From Leguminivora glycinivorella (Eukaryota > Arthropoda > Insecta > Lepidoptera > Tortricidae): a stretch of DNA of 64,000 nt. Below the pieces are notes generated by a model. The model was given only the letters and a program-made list of their open reading frames with translations, did no database searches and had not been told where the DNA came from. Every line of letters begins with the position of its first letter. The stretch's first letter is position 1. The DNA is taken from contig NC_062974.1 in NCBI RefSeq assembly GCF_023078275.1, positions 27,671,033 to 27,735,032 on the forward strand. The letters run 5' to 3'. A program made the translations under genes and the position numbers. Shown piece by piece: positions 30,850-44,850 of this stretch.

Positions 30850-33800
30850 TTATTTGATTGAAATAAATCCCCTAAACATGGAAATGTCTGTAGAGTTAAG
30901 CGCAGTCGCCGCGACGCGATGATCTTGTCTCTCAGGGGGTTGTCCGTTGTGGTGGTGCTCGGTCGCTGACGGGATAGAGCTGCGCGATGTGATGGACATC
31001 GAGGTTGGTCGGCGGCCGCTCTCCCGGGGGGCGGCGGCGGCGGCGAACGGAGGGGTGAGGCGCGCGACGAGTTGCCGTCGACGAATGTAGCGGCGCACGT
31101 ACAGCGCTGCTAACACTGCGACAATGCCCATGACCACGTAGATTACTGTGTAATGATGAATGTCGTGGTAGTTGATTCTGTCTGATAGGGCTCCCTCGTT
31201 CTTCATATGTTCAATTTGATCTCTGATAACCTTGAAATATTTGTCGTTGTTTTCAAGAGCTGTTGATTCGCCTTGCAAGACTGGTACTGTTAGGTTTATA
31301 ACGTTGTTGATGGAAGGCACGTCGAACTTAACAACGTTTGATTGTGTTTTGATTTCGTTCGAGAGTTTCTTCTGGGGAAATATAGTAAAGGCGTCTCCAT
31401 TCAACACGCACTCTGTTCGAAGGGTTATGATTCCTGCCTTGTTCAAATGCTCAGCCTTGACCTCCTGTCCGCATATGATTCTCGCAGTACATTCGTCACA
31501 ACAAAAGTATAGGTATGTATTCATAGTGCTTAGTTCCGTCCATATGTTTCGACAAGTGTCAGAGTCAGCTGAACACTCGTTCGACATTTGATCGGCGATG
31601 CAGAGGTGTGAGTCAGACTTTAGTTGATAAATTGGACCTTGTAGCGTACAAATGAGAGTATATGAATCGTAGTGCGAGCATTTATTTACAGTTTCATCCA
31701 ACATAGGTATATACGATTCTTTTTTGATGTTTATAGCCACTTGTTTTGCTATGGGTCGTATTTTGATCATATTTTTTCCAACTTGACGTGGGATTGATAT
31801 TAATCTGAAGAGTTCATACACATCTTGAAAAACTAAGGGAATCTTGATTTCGAAGATAAGGTACTGACGGGTCATTCTTGTTCGCACTTTCATTAATTGA
31901 TATAGTTTGGGTAGATCTGTGTTGATGTTCTCGCAGGGTAGAGTCAAATCCTTTGGCATCTGCCCGGCTATGATGTTCAGCTCATCTTTCAACTGTTGTG
32001 GTGTCAAGAGATGCACGTTAAATTTGCCATAAATAACGTTAGCAATGGTGTCCAATAAAGTGTCTTGTATGCTCTTCAGGTTCACGAGTATGTTGTTAGC
32101 GATGATTGATGATACGGTGATTTCATTTATGTGGGTTGATTCTTGCATTTCAGTTGCCTGCTTGTTAAGGCTCTTCTCGATGTTGTTTATGTGTTGATTG
32201 AACGTTTTGTGCTGATTTTGCATTGATGTTTCAACTCTTTTCAGTAAGTTAGCTTCCGCCTCGATAACCGAAGTTTGATTCCTCCATAATTGTGCTAAAT
32301 GTTTCTCATTAGCTCTGGTCAGGTCGATGTCCTTCTGATATTGTTCGGCAAACTGTTCATCGAGCACGCCGAACAGGCTGTGAGCGACGTTACCGACGCC
32401 GTTGAAGAAGGCCCTTCTCTGTCGTGGGGACTCGACGCGTTGACCGAGTAGCATGCTGTCGTAGTATTTTAGTTCCGAAAAGGCGTGGCGCAGTTGAGTT
32501 AGGACGATGTTGCACTGTTGTTTATTTTCGAGGGCGTGACACATATTTTCCAAGTGTTTGATGTATTTGGAAAATAGTTCTGATCCTTCCCAGTACGGAT
32601 TGATATCATAATAAACTACAAGTTTCCACTCGTCTCGGGCCAGCTTCATGTTCGTTATTTTATCAAAATAAATACCTTGTCCCTCTTTGAAATGTGATAC
32701 GCTATGATTGCATTGTGCCGGTGATATAATTAACATAAACAGCATAAGCGCCATAGTGATGTAATTGATGAGTTTTGATCTTGTTTTCCTTTGTTTTGTT
32801 TGTTTTGCTGGGGGCGCGACCGACGAGGGCAACGTGTCTTCTTTCTGTACTTCTTTGGTTGATGATGATGATTCGTTTTCTGATACTGGCAGTTTAGACA
32901 GTTTGATAATGGGCCTTTTGATTATTGAATTTTTTGTCTTCACTGAGGCGACACGGACAAGTCCATCCTTTCCTTCGTGGACTTCTGATACCCTGCCAAG
33001 GGCCCACTTGCCAGCAGGTAAGTTTGCGTCGTGGATGATTACGACGTCGCCGATCTCAATGTTTGGCTTGAGTTGTGTCCATTTACAGCGTGATTGTAGC
33101 TGACACAGGTATTCAGTTTGCCATTTCTTCCATATATCTTGGAATATTTTCTGTGTTAGGCGCCACCGAGTGCGTTCGTCCCTTTCTGTTTCAACGATGT
33201 GGAGAGTCGGCCCGCTCGATAAAAAGTGTGCCGGCGTGATGTAATCCAAATCGTCAGGGTCTTCGGTCAATGCGCACAGGGGACGTGCGTTTAAACAACC
33301 TTCTATCTGTGCCAATAGAGTCGAAAATTCTTCGAAGGTTAGATGTTGTTCTCCCAGCACTCGGTGAAGATGATGTTTGAGACTCTTCACCGCTGATTCC
33401 CACAGGCCTCCTGCGCTGGGCCAAGAAGGAGCGTTGAAGTGCCAGCTGATGTTCATATCGCTGATGGCGTTGAAGAATGATTCATCAAGCGAAGCAGTGA
33501 TCTCTTCATATTCTCTTCTGATTGCTTTGTTGGCTTTAGTAAAATTTGTGCCATTGTCACTGAAGATGTGACGTGGTGCTCCACGCCGGGCGGACATCCT
33601 CCGTAGAGCGGCCAAAAATGATTCCGAGCTTAGGTCTGAAACCAGCTCTAAGTGCACTGCCTTTGTCGCCATGCAAATAAACACAGCAATGTAGCCTTTA
33701 GTCGTTTTGATGCCGCGACCTTTGCTTGCCTTCACTGATACGTATCCCGTATAGTCAACACCGGTGTTAAAAAACGGCCTTGATGGATTTGATCTCGACT

Positions 33801-36659
33801 CAGGTAGGTCTCCCATGAGTTGTGATTGCTTTGGGGGTTTCTGCTTGAGGCATGTTATGCAACGACGGAGGCGATTTTTTGTAGCTCTATTACCTCCTAT
33901 GATCCAGACTGATTCTCTTAGCTTCGAGTGAGTGAGTTTGGCAGTTCCGTGCAAAGTAGTTTTATGTTCTTGATCTATAAGCAACTCGGTCAAACGACCT
34001 CTATGTGGAATGATAAGAGGATGCTTCATTTCCCAGCTGATGTGTGCGTTGTGAAGGCGTCCTCGAACGCGTAGCATTCCATTTTGATCCAGGAAAGGTC
34101 TTAATTTCACAATATTGCTTTTTAAATGCACTGATTGATTTGTTTTCAAATTTATTATTTCATTTGAAAACTCTCTTTCTTGCACGTACTTGATGATTCT
34201 ATTTTTAGCTGTGTTTAACTCGTCAGCTGTTAGGTAACTCGAGATTTGCTGACGCCGCGAAGCCACTCGTAGTATCCCGGCGAGTACGCGGGTGCAATGA
34301 GTCATGTTGCTATGCTTACATATTAATTCATTGATAATATCGCCGTCTGTTTGTTGACATGTTACCGCGTGGCTTTGTTTTGATATTTTAACCTCTTGAT
34401 CCGTAGTGAACGTGGGCCTTTCTTGATTTTCACTGTATGATGACAGCCAGTTTGGTCCATTCCACCAAAGATGGTGTTTTAATAACTGCTGGGCCGTGAT
34501 TCCGCGACTAGCGCAGTCGGCCGGGTTTTCTTCTGACTTGACGTAGTTCCAACAAGTCGGTGTTATGATTTTTGTAATTTTCGTAACTCGGTTAGCTATA
34601 AATGGCTTCCACTTGCTAGGTTCGTCGTTTAGCCAGCCCAAAACTGCTGTACTGTCAGACCAGCAGACCATTTTGATTTGGTTTTCTGACAGAGATAGCT
34701 TGACCTTCTCCATGAGGGCTGATAGAAGTAGAGCTGAACACAGTTCTAGTCTCGGCAAGGACACAGCTTTTTTCGACGGTACAAGTCTTGATTTTGCTGC
34801 TATCAGTACCGGCGGCGGCGGCGTTACTTTTTTGTCGTCGGTGGAGATAACACGGCAGTAGATTGCGCATGCGTATGCTTTAGTTGATGAGTCACAATAA
34901 CCGTGTAGTTCGATTTCTTGATTCTTGCAGGTATTTAGCCAACGCGGGATTTTGATATCTTTGATAACTTGGAGGTCTTGTGAAATTGTGAACCATTCTT
35001 TCTTGATATTTTGGGGTATTTGATCGTTCCATCCGATGTCATTTGATATGACATTTTGAAACAGTAACTTCAGTTTCGTGGTTACTGGTGACAGCCATCC
35101 CAGAGGGTCAAATACTTGTGCTATATTCGACAGCAACTCTCTCTTCGTCATTGTGATTGTTGTTTGAGTTGGGAGTGGTGCAATTTTTAGTTGGAAACTG
35201 AATACATCTTCCTGAGGATGCCAGCGTAGACCCAGCGTTTTCGTTGTTTCTTGATCTTTAAATTCGAACGTTTCTTGCTGATCTTGAGTCTTACTAGCTC
35301 CTTGCAGTAGTTCGGGCGTGTTTGATGCCCATTTGCGAAGATTAAATCCTCCTGATTGTAATAAATTGATCAAATCTTGTTTCATTTTCTTCGCTGATTC
35401 GAGATCGTGACAGCCGTGTAGCAGGTCATCCATGTAAAAACTCTCTTCAACGACTTTAGCCGCTTGAGGATAGTTGTGGCGTTCGTCGTTAGCCAGCTGT
35501 CTTAAAGTCATCATAGCTAACCATGGAGCAGCCTTGGTGCCATATGTTGTTGTTGTTAGAGCGTATTCACGGAACCTTTGATGTTCATTGTCTCTCCATA
35601 TGATTTTCTGATATTTTTGATCTTGAATGTTCATACCAATCATTCTAAACATTTTTTCAATGTCTGCCACGTACGCCACCTTATATTGTCTCCACTTGAT
35701 GATGAGTGACAATAAGTCGTGTTGTAAATTGGGTCCGCTGTACATGATGTCGTTCAGACTTGTCCCATTTGACGTTTTGGCAGACGCATTGAAGACCACC
35801 CTATGAGATGTAGTTGCTGACTCAGGTCTTTTCACGCAATGATGTGGCAAAAAGCACTCCTGTGTCGAGTTGGGTGGCCCGTCGACTTCGTCTGTACATT
35901 CGCGCATGTGGCCTAAACTAATGTATTCTTGTATAAACTTCTTGTACTCCTTTTCGATATTGTGATCCTTTCGAAACTTCATCTCGAGTTGCCTGAACTG
36001 TGCTATGGCTCTGTTCTTTGAGTATCCAAGCGCGTCTTCCTTCTCTGGCTTCAACGGCAACCGAACGACATATCTTCCGTCCTCTTGTCGAAAAGTAGTT
36101 TTGCGGTAGAAGTCTACACAATGTTGATCTTCTGATGACAAATTTGATGTTTCATTGATGTCTTCAATGGTCCAAAAGCGCGAAATATCACTCATGTTGT
36201 TGACGATGGTGCAGCATTGTTGATACGATGGCAATGGGACCTTTCCGTTAATGATATACCCGAGTTTCGTTTTCTGGGCTACGGGGAGGTCATCGTCTTT
36301 TACTATGGTTCCATTTTGGACGAATTTGGCGTAGATTTCTGTTCCTAATATGATATCAATCTGTCGGCTGATGTTGTAATCCGGATCTGCCAGTGGTAGT
36401 CCTCTTAAATATGACAAATCGGGCTTGACGAAGGTTTGATTCGGCAGTGGCAGAGTGAGTTTATTCATGATAAATAACTCGGCGTCAAATTGAAAGTCAC
36501 AATGCAGTGATGACAAAGTGACGTTTATAACGCCGTTACAGGAGTTTCCATTAATTCCCAGGCCGTACATAGTGTCATCACAGCTTTCCCGGGGTATTTG
36601 GAGAAGTTGAGCCGCAGCCTCCGTGATCAATGACATCTGTGCTCCAGGATCAATAAACG
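30850..36659 (-). pseudogene. BEL/Pao pol-env, copy 2 (lacks gag)
   Basis: A 1928-codon open frame from ATG 36636, homologous sequence reaching 36659. Order on the - strand: aspartic protease C-terminal part (starting MSLITEAAAQLLQIP), DUF1758/linker, reverse transcriptase with YVADIEKMFRMI and SFYMDDLLHG, RNase H (HGYCDSSTKAYACAIYC, CWSDSTAVLGWLN), integrase with H/C zinc part (CITCLKQKPPKQSQL), catalytic VDYTGY, FSDNGTNF and GGLWESAVK, then DUF5641 and the env-like region with RQRR and a membrane span, all in one frame. It is cut before the protease active site, and gag is missing. Its C-terminal tail differs from copy 1 because of a GGC-repeat length change. Confidence 0.9.
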
Positions 36660-36700
36660 GTTATGGTTTGAGCTGTAATAATGTATCAGCATCTTTATGG
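36660..36700. other. rearrangement junction 2, with LTR microfragment
   Basis: Between the - strand copy 2 and the + strand copy lies a filler of about 40 bases. It contains AATAATGTATCAGCATCTTT (about 36676-36695), which is the reverse complement of an LTR segment near 30750. The polarity flips here. Confidence 0.75.
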
Positions 36701-39533
36701 CACCAAGGCTGCTCCATGGTTAGCTATGATGACTTTAAGACAGCTGGCTAACGACGAACGCCACAACTATCCTCAAGCGGCTAAAGTCGTTGAAGAGAGT
36801 TTTTACATGGATGACCTGCTACACGGCTGTCACGATCTCGAATCAGCGAAGAAAATGAAACAAGATTTGATCAATTTATTAAAATCAGGAGGATTTAATC
36901 TTCGCAAATGGGCATCAAACACGCCCGAACTACTGCAAGGAGCTAGTAAGACTCAAGATCAGCAAGAAACGTTCGAATTTAAAGATCAAGAAACAACGAA
37001 AACGCTGGGTCTACGCTGGCATCCTCAGGAAGATGTATTCAGTTTCCAACTAAAAATTGCACCACTCCCAACTCAAACATCAATCACAATGACGAAGAGA
37101 GAGTTGCTGTCGAATATAGCACAAGTATTTGACCCTCTGGGATGGCTGTCACCAGTAACCACGAAACTGAAGTTACTGTTTCAAAATGTCATATCAAATG
37201 ACATCGGATGGAACGATCAAATACCCCAAAATATCAAGAAAGAATGGTTCACAATTTCACAAGACCTCCAAGTTATCAAAGATATCAAAATCCCGCGTTG
37301 GCTAAATACCTGCAAGAATCAAGAAATCGAACTACACGGTTATTGTGACTCATCAACTAAAGCATACGCATGCGCAATCTACTGCCGTGTTATCTCCACC
37401 GACGACAAAAAAGCAACGCCGCCGCCGCCGGTACTGATAGCAGCAAAATCAAGACTTGTACCGTCGAAAAAAGCTGTATCCTTGCCGAGACTAGAACTGT
37501 GTTCAGCTCTACTTCTATCAGCCCTCATGGAGAAGGTTAAGCTATCTCTGTCAGAAAACCAAATCAAAATGGTCTGCTGGTCTGACAGTACAGCAGTTTT
37601 GGGCTGGCTAAACGGCGAACCTAGCAAGTGGAAGCCATTTATAGCTAACCGAGTTACGAAAATTACAAAAATCATACCACCGACTTGTTGGAACTACGTC
37701 AAGTCCGAAGAAAACCCGGCCGACTGCGCTAGTCGCGGAATCACGGCCCAGCAGTTATTAAAACACCATCTTTGGTGGAATGGACCAAACTGGCTGTCAT
37801 CATACAGTGAAAATCAAGAAAGGCCCACGTTCACTACGGATCAAGAGGTTAAAATATCAAAACAAAGCCACGCGGTAACATGTCAACAAACAGACGGCGA
37901 TATTATCAATGAATTAATATGTAAGCATAGCAACATGACTCATTGCACCCGCGTACTCGCCTGGATACTACGAGTGGCTTCGCGGCGTCAGCAAAGCTCG
38001 AGTTACCTAACAGCTGACGAGTTAAACACAGCTAAAAATAGAATCATCAAGTACGTGCAAGAAAGAGAGTTTTCAAATGAAATAATAAATTTGAAAACAA
38101 ATCAATCAGTGCATTTAAAAAGCAATATTGTGAAATTAAGACCTTTCCTAGATCAAAATGGAATGCTACGCGTTCGAGGACGCCTTCACAACGCACACAT
38201 CAGCTGGGAAATGAAGCATCCTCTTATCATTCCGCATAGAGGTCGTTTGACCGAGTTGCTTATAGATCAAGCACATAAAGCTACTTTGCACGGAACTGCC
38301 AAACTCACTCACTCGAAGCTAAGAGAATCAGTCTGGATCATAGGAGGTAATAGAGCTACAAAAAATCGCCTCCGTCGTTGCATAACATGCCTCAAGCAGA
38401 AACCCCCAAAGCAATCACAACTCATGGGAGACTTACCTGAGTCGAGATCAAATCCATCAAGGCCGTTTTTTAACACCGGTGTTGACTATACGGGATACGT
38501 ATCAGTGAAGGCAAGCAAAGGTCGCGGCATCAAAACGACTAAAGGCTACATTGCTGTGTTTGTTTGCATGGCGACAAAGGCAGTGCACTTAGAGCTAGTT
38601 TCAGACCTAAGCTCGGAATCATTTCTGGCCGCTCTACGGAGGATGTCCGCCCGGCGTGGAGCACCACGTCACATCTTCAGTGACAATGGCACAAATTTTA
38701 CTAAAGCCAACAAAGCAATCAGAAGAGAATATGAAGAGATCACTGCTTCGCTTGATGAATCATTCTTCAACGTCATCAGCGATATGAACATCAGCTGGCA
38801 CTTCAACGCTCCTTCTTGGCCCAGCGCAGGAGGCCTGTGGGAATCAGCAGTGAAGAGTCTCAAACATCATCTTCACCGAGTGCTGGGAGAACAACATCTA
38901 ACCTTCGAAGAATTTTCGACTCTATTGGCACAGATAGAAGGTTGTTTAAACGCACGTCCCCTGTGCGCATTGACCGAAGACCCTGACGATTTGGATTACA
39001 TCACGCCGGCACACTTTTTATCGAGCGGGCCGACTCTCCACATCGTTGAAACAGAAAGGGACGAACGCACTCGGTGGCGCCTAACACAGAAAATATTCCA
39101 AGATATATGGAAGAAATGGCAAACTGAATACCTGTGTCAGCTACAATCACGCTGTAAATGGACACAACTCAAGCCAAACATTGAGATCGGCGACGTCGTA
39201 ATCATCCACGACGCAAACTTACCTGCTGGCAAGTGGGCCCTTGGCAGGGTATCAGAAGTCCACGAAGGAAAGGATGGACTTGTCCGTGTCGCCTCAGTGA
39301 AGACAAAAAATTCAATAATCAAAAGGCCCATTATCAAACTGTCTAAACTGCCAGTATCAGAAAACGAATCATCATCATCAACCAAAGAAGTACAGAAAGA
39401 AGACACGTTGCCCTCGTCGGTCGCGCCCCCAGCAAAACAAACAAAACAAAGGAAAACAAGATCAAAACTCATCAATTACATCACTATGGCGCTTATGCTG
39501 TTTATGTTAATTATATCACCGGCACAAGTGAAG
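36701..39533 (+). pseudogene. BEL/Pao pol, inverted copy 3 (truncated at both ends)
   Basis: A 955-codon frame reads 36681-39548; BEL homology starts at 36701 (YGTKAAPWLAMMTLRQ) and runs through the YMDD box, RNase H, full integrase and DUF5641 to the first residues of the env-like region (MALMLFMLIISPAQ). It then ends in junction filler (VKSEDF and stop). The frame starts inside reverse transcriptase, so it cannot make an active enzyme. Shared variants (HKATLHG, LAWILRVASRRQQSSSYL, FVCMATKAV, GEPSKWKPF) tie it to copy 4, not copy 2. Confidence 0.9.
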
Positions 39534-39548
39534 TCCGAAGATTTTTGA
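39534..39548. other. rearrangement junction 3
   Basis: The + strand env start is followed by about 15-20 filler bases (AGTGAAGTCCGAAGATTTTT) and then by - strand integrase sequence (AGGTCTGAAACTAGCTC). AAGTCCGAAG also occurs in the element's RNase H region. Confidence 0.65.
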
Positions 39549-42500
39549 AGGTCTGAAACTAGCTCTAAGTGCACTGCCTTTGTCGCCATACAAACAAACA
39601 CAGCAATGTAGCCTTTAGTCGTTTTGATGCCGCGACCTTTGCTTGCCTTCACTGATACGTATCCCGTATAGTCAACACCGGTGTTAAAAAACGGCCTTGA
39701 TGGATTTGATCTCGACTCAGGTAAGTCTCCCATGAGTTGTGATTGCTTTGGGGGTTTCTGCTTGAGGCATGTTATGCAACGACGGAGGCGATTTTTTGTA
39801 GCTCTGTTACCTCCTATGATCCAGACTGATTCTCTTAGCTTCGAGTGAGTGAGTTTGGCAGTTCCGTGCAAAGTAGCTTTATGTGCTTGATCTATAAGCA
39901 ACTCGGTCAAACGACCTCTATGTGGAATGATAAGAGGATGCTTCATTTCCCAGCTGATGTGTGCGTTGTGAAGGCGTCCTCGAACGCGTAGCATTCCATT
40001 TTGATCCAGGAAAGGTCTTAATTTCACAATATTGCTTTTTAAATGCACTGATTGATTTGTTTTCAAATTTATTATTTCATTTGAAAACTCTCTTTCTTGC
40101 ACGTACTTGATGATTCTATTTTTAGCTGTGTTTAACTCGTCAGCTGTTAGGTAACTCGAGCTTTGCTGACGCCGCGAAGCCACTCGTAGTATCCAGGCGA
40201 GTACGCGGGTGCAATGAGTCATGTTGCTATGCTTACATATTAATTCATTGATAATATCGCCGTCTGTTTGTTGACATGTTACCGCGTGGCTTTGTTTTGA
40301 TATTTTAACCTCTTGATCCGTAGTGAACGTGGGCCTTTCTTGATTTTCACTGTATGATGACAGCCAGTTTGGTCCATTCCACCAAAGATGGTGTTTTAAT
40401 AACTGCTGGGCCGTGATTCCGCGACTAGCGCAGTCGGCCGGGTTTTCTTCGGACTTGACGTAGTTCCAACAAGTCGGTGGTATGATTTTTGTAATTTTCG
40501 TAACTCGGTTAGCTATAAATGGCTTCCACTTGCTAGGTTCGCCGTTTAGCCAGCCCAAAACTGCTGTACTGTCAGACCAGCAGACCATTTTGATTTGGTT
40601 TTCTGACAGAGATAGCTTGACCTTCTCCATGAGGGCTGATAGAAGTAGAGCTGAACACAGTTCTAGTCTCGGCAAGGACACAGCTTTTTTCGACGGTACA
40701 AGTCTTGATTTTGCTGCTATCAGTACCGGCGGCGGCGGCGTTGCTTTTTTGTCGTCGGTGGAGATAACACGGCAGTAGATTGCGCATGCGTATGCTTTAG
40801 TTGATGAGTCACAATAACCGTGTAGTTCGATTTCTTGATTCTTGCAGGTATTTAGCCAACGCGGGATTTTGATATCTTTGATAACTTGGAGGTCTTGTGA
40901 AATTGTGAACCATTCTTTCTTGATATTTTGGGGTATTTGATCGTTCCATCCGATGTCATTTGATATGACATTTTGAAACAGTAACTTCAGTTTCGTGGTT
41001 ACTGGTGACAGCCATCCCAGAGGGTCAAATACTTGTGCTATATTCGACAGCAACTCTCTCTTCGTCATTGTGATTGATGTTTGAGTTGGGAGTGGTGCAA
41101 TTTTTAGTTGGAAACTGAATACATCTTCCTGAGGATGCCAGCGTAGACCCAGCGTTTTCGTTGTTTCTTGATCTTTAAATTCGAACGTTTCTTGCTGATC
41201 TTGAGTCTTACTAGCTCCTTGCAGTAGTTCGGGCGTGTTTGATGACCATTTGCGAAGATTAAATCCTCCTGATTGTAATAAATTGATCAAATCTTGTTTC
41301 ATTTTCTTCGCTGATTCGAGATCGTGACAGCCGTGTAGCAGGTCATCCATGTAAAAACTCTCTTCAACGACTTTAGCCGCTTGAGGATAGTTGTGGCGTT
41401 CGTCGTTGGCCAGCTGTCTTAAAGTCATCATAGCTAACCATGGAGCAGCCTTGGTGCCATATGTTGTTGTTGTTAGAGCGTATTCACGGAACCTTTGATG
41501 TTCATTGTCTCTCCATATGATTTTCTGATATTTTTGATCTTGAATGTTCATACCAATCATTCTAAACATTTTTTCAATGTCTGCCACGTACGCCACCTTA
41601 TATTGTCTCCACTTGATGATGAGTGACAATAAGTCGTGTTGTAAATTGGGTCCGCTGTACATGATGTCGTTCAGACTTGTCCCATTTGACGTTTTGGCAG
41701 ATGCATTGAAGACCACCCTATGAGATGTAGTTGCTGACTCAGGTCTTTTCACGCAATGATGTGGCAAAAAGCACTCCTGTGTCGAGTTGGGTGGCCCGTC
41801 GACTTCGTCTGTACATTCGCGCATGTGGCCTAAACTAATGTATTCTTGTATAAACTTCTTGTACTCCTTTTCGATATTGTGATCCTTTCGAAACTTCATC
41901 TCGAGTTGCCTGAACTGTGCTATGGCTATGTTCTTTGAGTATCCAAGCGCGTCTTCCTTCTCTGGCTTCAACGGCAACCGAACAACATATCTTCCGTCCT
42001 CTTGTCGAAAAGTAGTTTTGCGGTAGAAGTCTACACAATGTTGATCTTCCGATGACAAATTTGATGTTTCATTGATGTCTTCAATGGTCCAAAAGCGCGA
42101 AATATCACTCATGTTGTTGACGATGGTGCAGCATTGTTGATACGATGGCAATGGGACCTTTCCGTTAATGATATACCCTAGTTTCGTTTTCTGGGCTACG
42201 GGGAGGTCATCGTCTTTTACTATGGTTCCATTCTGGACGAATTTGGCGTAGATTTCTGTTCCTAATATGATATCAATCTGTCGGCTGATGTTGTAGTCCG
42301 GATCTGCCAGTGGTAGTCCTCTTAAATATGACAAATCGGGCTTGACGAAGGTTTGATTCGGCAGTGGCAGAGTGAGTTTATTCATGATAAATAACTCGGC
42401 GTCAAATTGAAAGTCACAATGCAGTGATGACAAAGTGACGTTTATAACGCCGTTACAGGAGTTTCCATTAATTCCCAGGCCGTACATAGTGTCGTCACAG

Positions 42501-44461
42501 CTTTCCCGGGGTATTTGGAGAAGTTGAGCCGCAGCCTCCGTGATCAATGACATCTGTGCTCCAGGATCAATAAACGCCCTCAAAGTGTGATACTTTCCAT
42601 CTACTGCCCTTACTTTGATGAGGGCGGTAGGTAATAAAACTTCTATATTTTTTCTACATTCTTGCGTAATACTTGCAACAGTTTTGCGCTTATTAAGTGG
42701 GTCGGAAGTCTCTTGTTTCTGACTGTAGGCATCATGCACGAGCGTGTTATGTCGTTCATGACACGTGCGGCATCGACTCGTTGAAAAACATTCCTTATCG
42801 TAATGATTATAAAGGCAATTTTTGCATAGATTCAATCTTGCAATAGTGCTTCGTTTGCTTTCTGGTCTTGCACTTTGAAATGTTTCGCAATTAAATATGC
42901 CATGATTTTTATTACAAACTGGGCAATGTTTTCTTTGATAATAACTTGATTTAACATCATTTGATTTATTTTGTGATAATGATGAATCTTTTATGCCCAT
43001 AAATGATTTGTAATAAGGTTTTCTTGGTGCTTCTGATTGCTGAGATGTTTTTGGTGTATCCAACTTGCGGCGGCTCGCTTCATATGATGTAAATTTCATT
43101 TCTAGAAAATCTAGGAAGTCCTTTAAGGTCGGCAAGTCACGTGGGTTCTTCAATGATTCGACGTACTCCGTATGACTTTCCGGGTCCAATTTTTGTGATA
43201 GAATATGGACGATAAGGGGGTCCCATGACACGATGTCCACGCCTAGGTTCCTGATGGCGTTTAGGCACTCGTTGGTGGTGTCATGTAGGCGCTTGATTTG
43301 TTGATATGATTGTTGTTGCATTGTTGATAGCGACAGCAGGTTGTTGAGGTGTGCGGTGAAAATTAGTTTCGTGTTGTTGTACCTGTGGTTTAGGATATCC
43401 CAACAGGTTTCATAATTTTCTGAGCTGATGTTCAGATGTTGAATGAGTTTTTCAGCTTCACCTTTAACCTTATTTTTCAAAAATTGCATCTTCTGTGCAT
43501 TAGACATCGAGCGGTTATGATGTATGGCTTCATTAAATAAATCCTTGAATGAAACCCACTGTTGATAGTTTCCACTAAAGGGTGGGATGTCCATGACGGG
43601 GGTTGATTTTTCACGGTGGACCATGGACCATATTTTGGAATTGATAGATTTTTTCATATCTTGGAATTTCTTCTCATATTTGCAAAACGTTTGATTATAA
43701 GTTTCGTCGTTTTCGAAAAGTTCACTGTCGATGTCCCAGTGAAGAGTGTCAATAGTTGTCCAACGAGACTGTACTGATTTAAGTAAATCTTCCAATTCCC
43801 ACTTTTCATTTACTGTGGAGAGGTCGATGTAATGTAGAGTACGTGCGAAGGCCTTGAAGTTGCTCTGTTGCTTTCTCATCTTTTCTGACAACTTGGCAGC
43901 ATCGACGCTTGGTTTTTCGGTGATATTGAAAATAGGTGCAATTGCGAAAGCAGAATTGATTGTAGCCTGGGTGGCCGACCTTTCTTGATCTACAGATTGA
44001 TGGGTAGGGACGGCGCGGCTTTGAAAATCCGATGGCCCAGGTTGATTTTCTTCATTTTTGGTTCTTTCTTCAGCCCAGTTGGGCATCTCTAACGAAGGGA
44101 GTGGTGAACGTTCTGCTGGTTTTGGTGAGATTGGTCTCGGTCTCGGTGATAAGGCAGCCTTTTGAACTGTATCCAAATGATCAAGCAATACAGACCGAGC
44201 TGATTCGTAGAAGGATTTGGTTTTGATGTATGTTTTTTCGGCAAAAGAAGTGCAGTCCTCGTTCTGGAATTCTAATAACCTTGCATGATTGCTTTGAAAC
44301 TCCTGCCAGAACCCGTCGAGGCCGGCCAACTTGTTATTGATGTTAGACATAGTCCGACGGCTTGGACCGTCTTTCTTGTAGTTCTCAAATAGCCTGTTCA
44401 TATTGGCCATGAGCTGATTTTGATCACTGCAAATCGCTTCCATTTCCTTGTCTAAACTCAT
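39549..44461 (-). pseudogene. BEL/Pao gag-pol, copy 4 (truncated in integrase)
   Basis: A 1661-codon frame from ATG 44461. Order: gag with coiled region; DUF1759-type segment (PPFSGNYQQWVSFKDLFNEA, about residue 294); Cys/His knuckles (CPVCNKNHGIFNC, CKNCLYNHYDKEC, CRTCHERH, about 515-580); protease (AFIDPGAQMSLITEAA; DPGA in place of the usual D[ST]G); DUF1758; reverse transcriptase with YMDD; RNase H; and the integrase zinc part and first catalytic Asp (VDYTGY). It ends at the junction at 39549, before the second catalytic Asp. It is the only copy here with gag and a leader, so the element's 5' end is at the right. Confidence 0.92.
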
Positions 44462-44850
44462 CTTGATTTATTGATATGTAGTAGAGTAGATTGATAATTT
44501 GATAGTGAGTATTAATCAAAATATTTGACAATACTGTGGCCACTGATGTATGATATTGATATTGATTACCTTGGTTAACTGATTAAAAATTGATGATAAT
44601 TTGATAATAGCTGCAGCACTATAATGATGATTTTACAAGTTCGAGATTCCTCTTACTTGAATTGATAGTAGACGTCTTCTGTTGATCTTGATATCTTCGA
44701 TGATGAACTGATTTTTCTATGACAATGAATATAGTCAGGCTTTGATGATTCACTACGCCTGTTTCATCCGCACGGTGAGACCCGCTTGTGGGAGGCCGAT
44801 TGGACGAAATCACTGTCACAGTCACTGATGGTTTCGAAGGACCATTAAGA
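44462..44850 (-). promoter_or_regulatory. BEL/Pao leader with possible primer-binding site
   Basis: Untranslated leader between gag and the right LTR. On the - strand, six bases inside the LTR edge, is TGGTCCTTCGAAACC (44844 to 44830), which has the TGG start of a tRNA-primer site. The matching tRNA was not identified. Confidence 0.5.

Noticed and set aside
28308..34861. Long + strand frames opposite the BEL copies (for example 29847-30185, 31232-31591, 34565-34861) and their mirror images in the inverted copy
   Set aside because: They are antisense shadows of the pol-env frame and recur identically in each copy.
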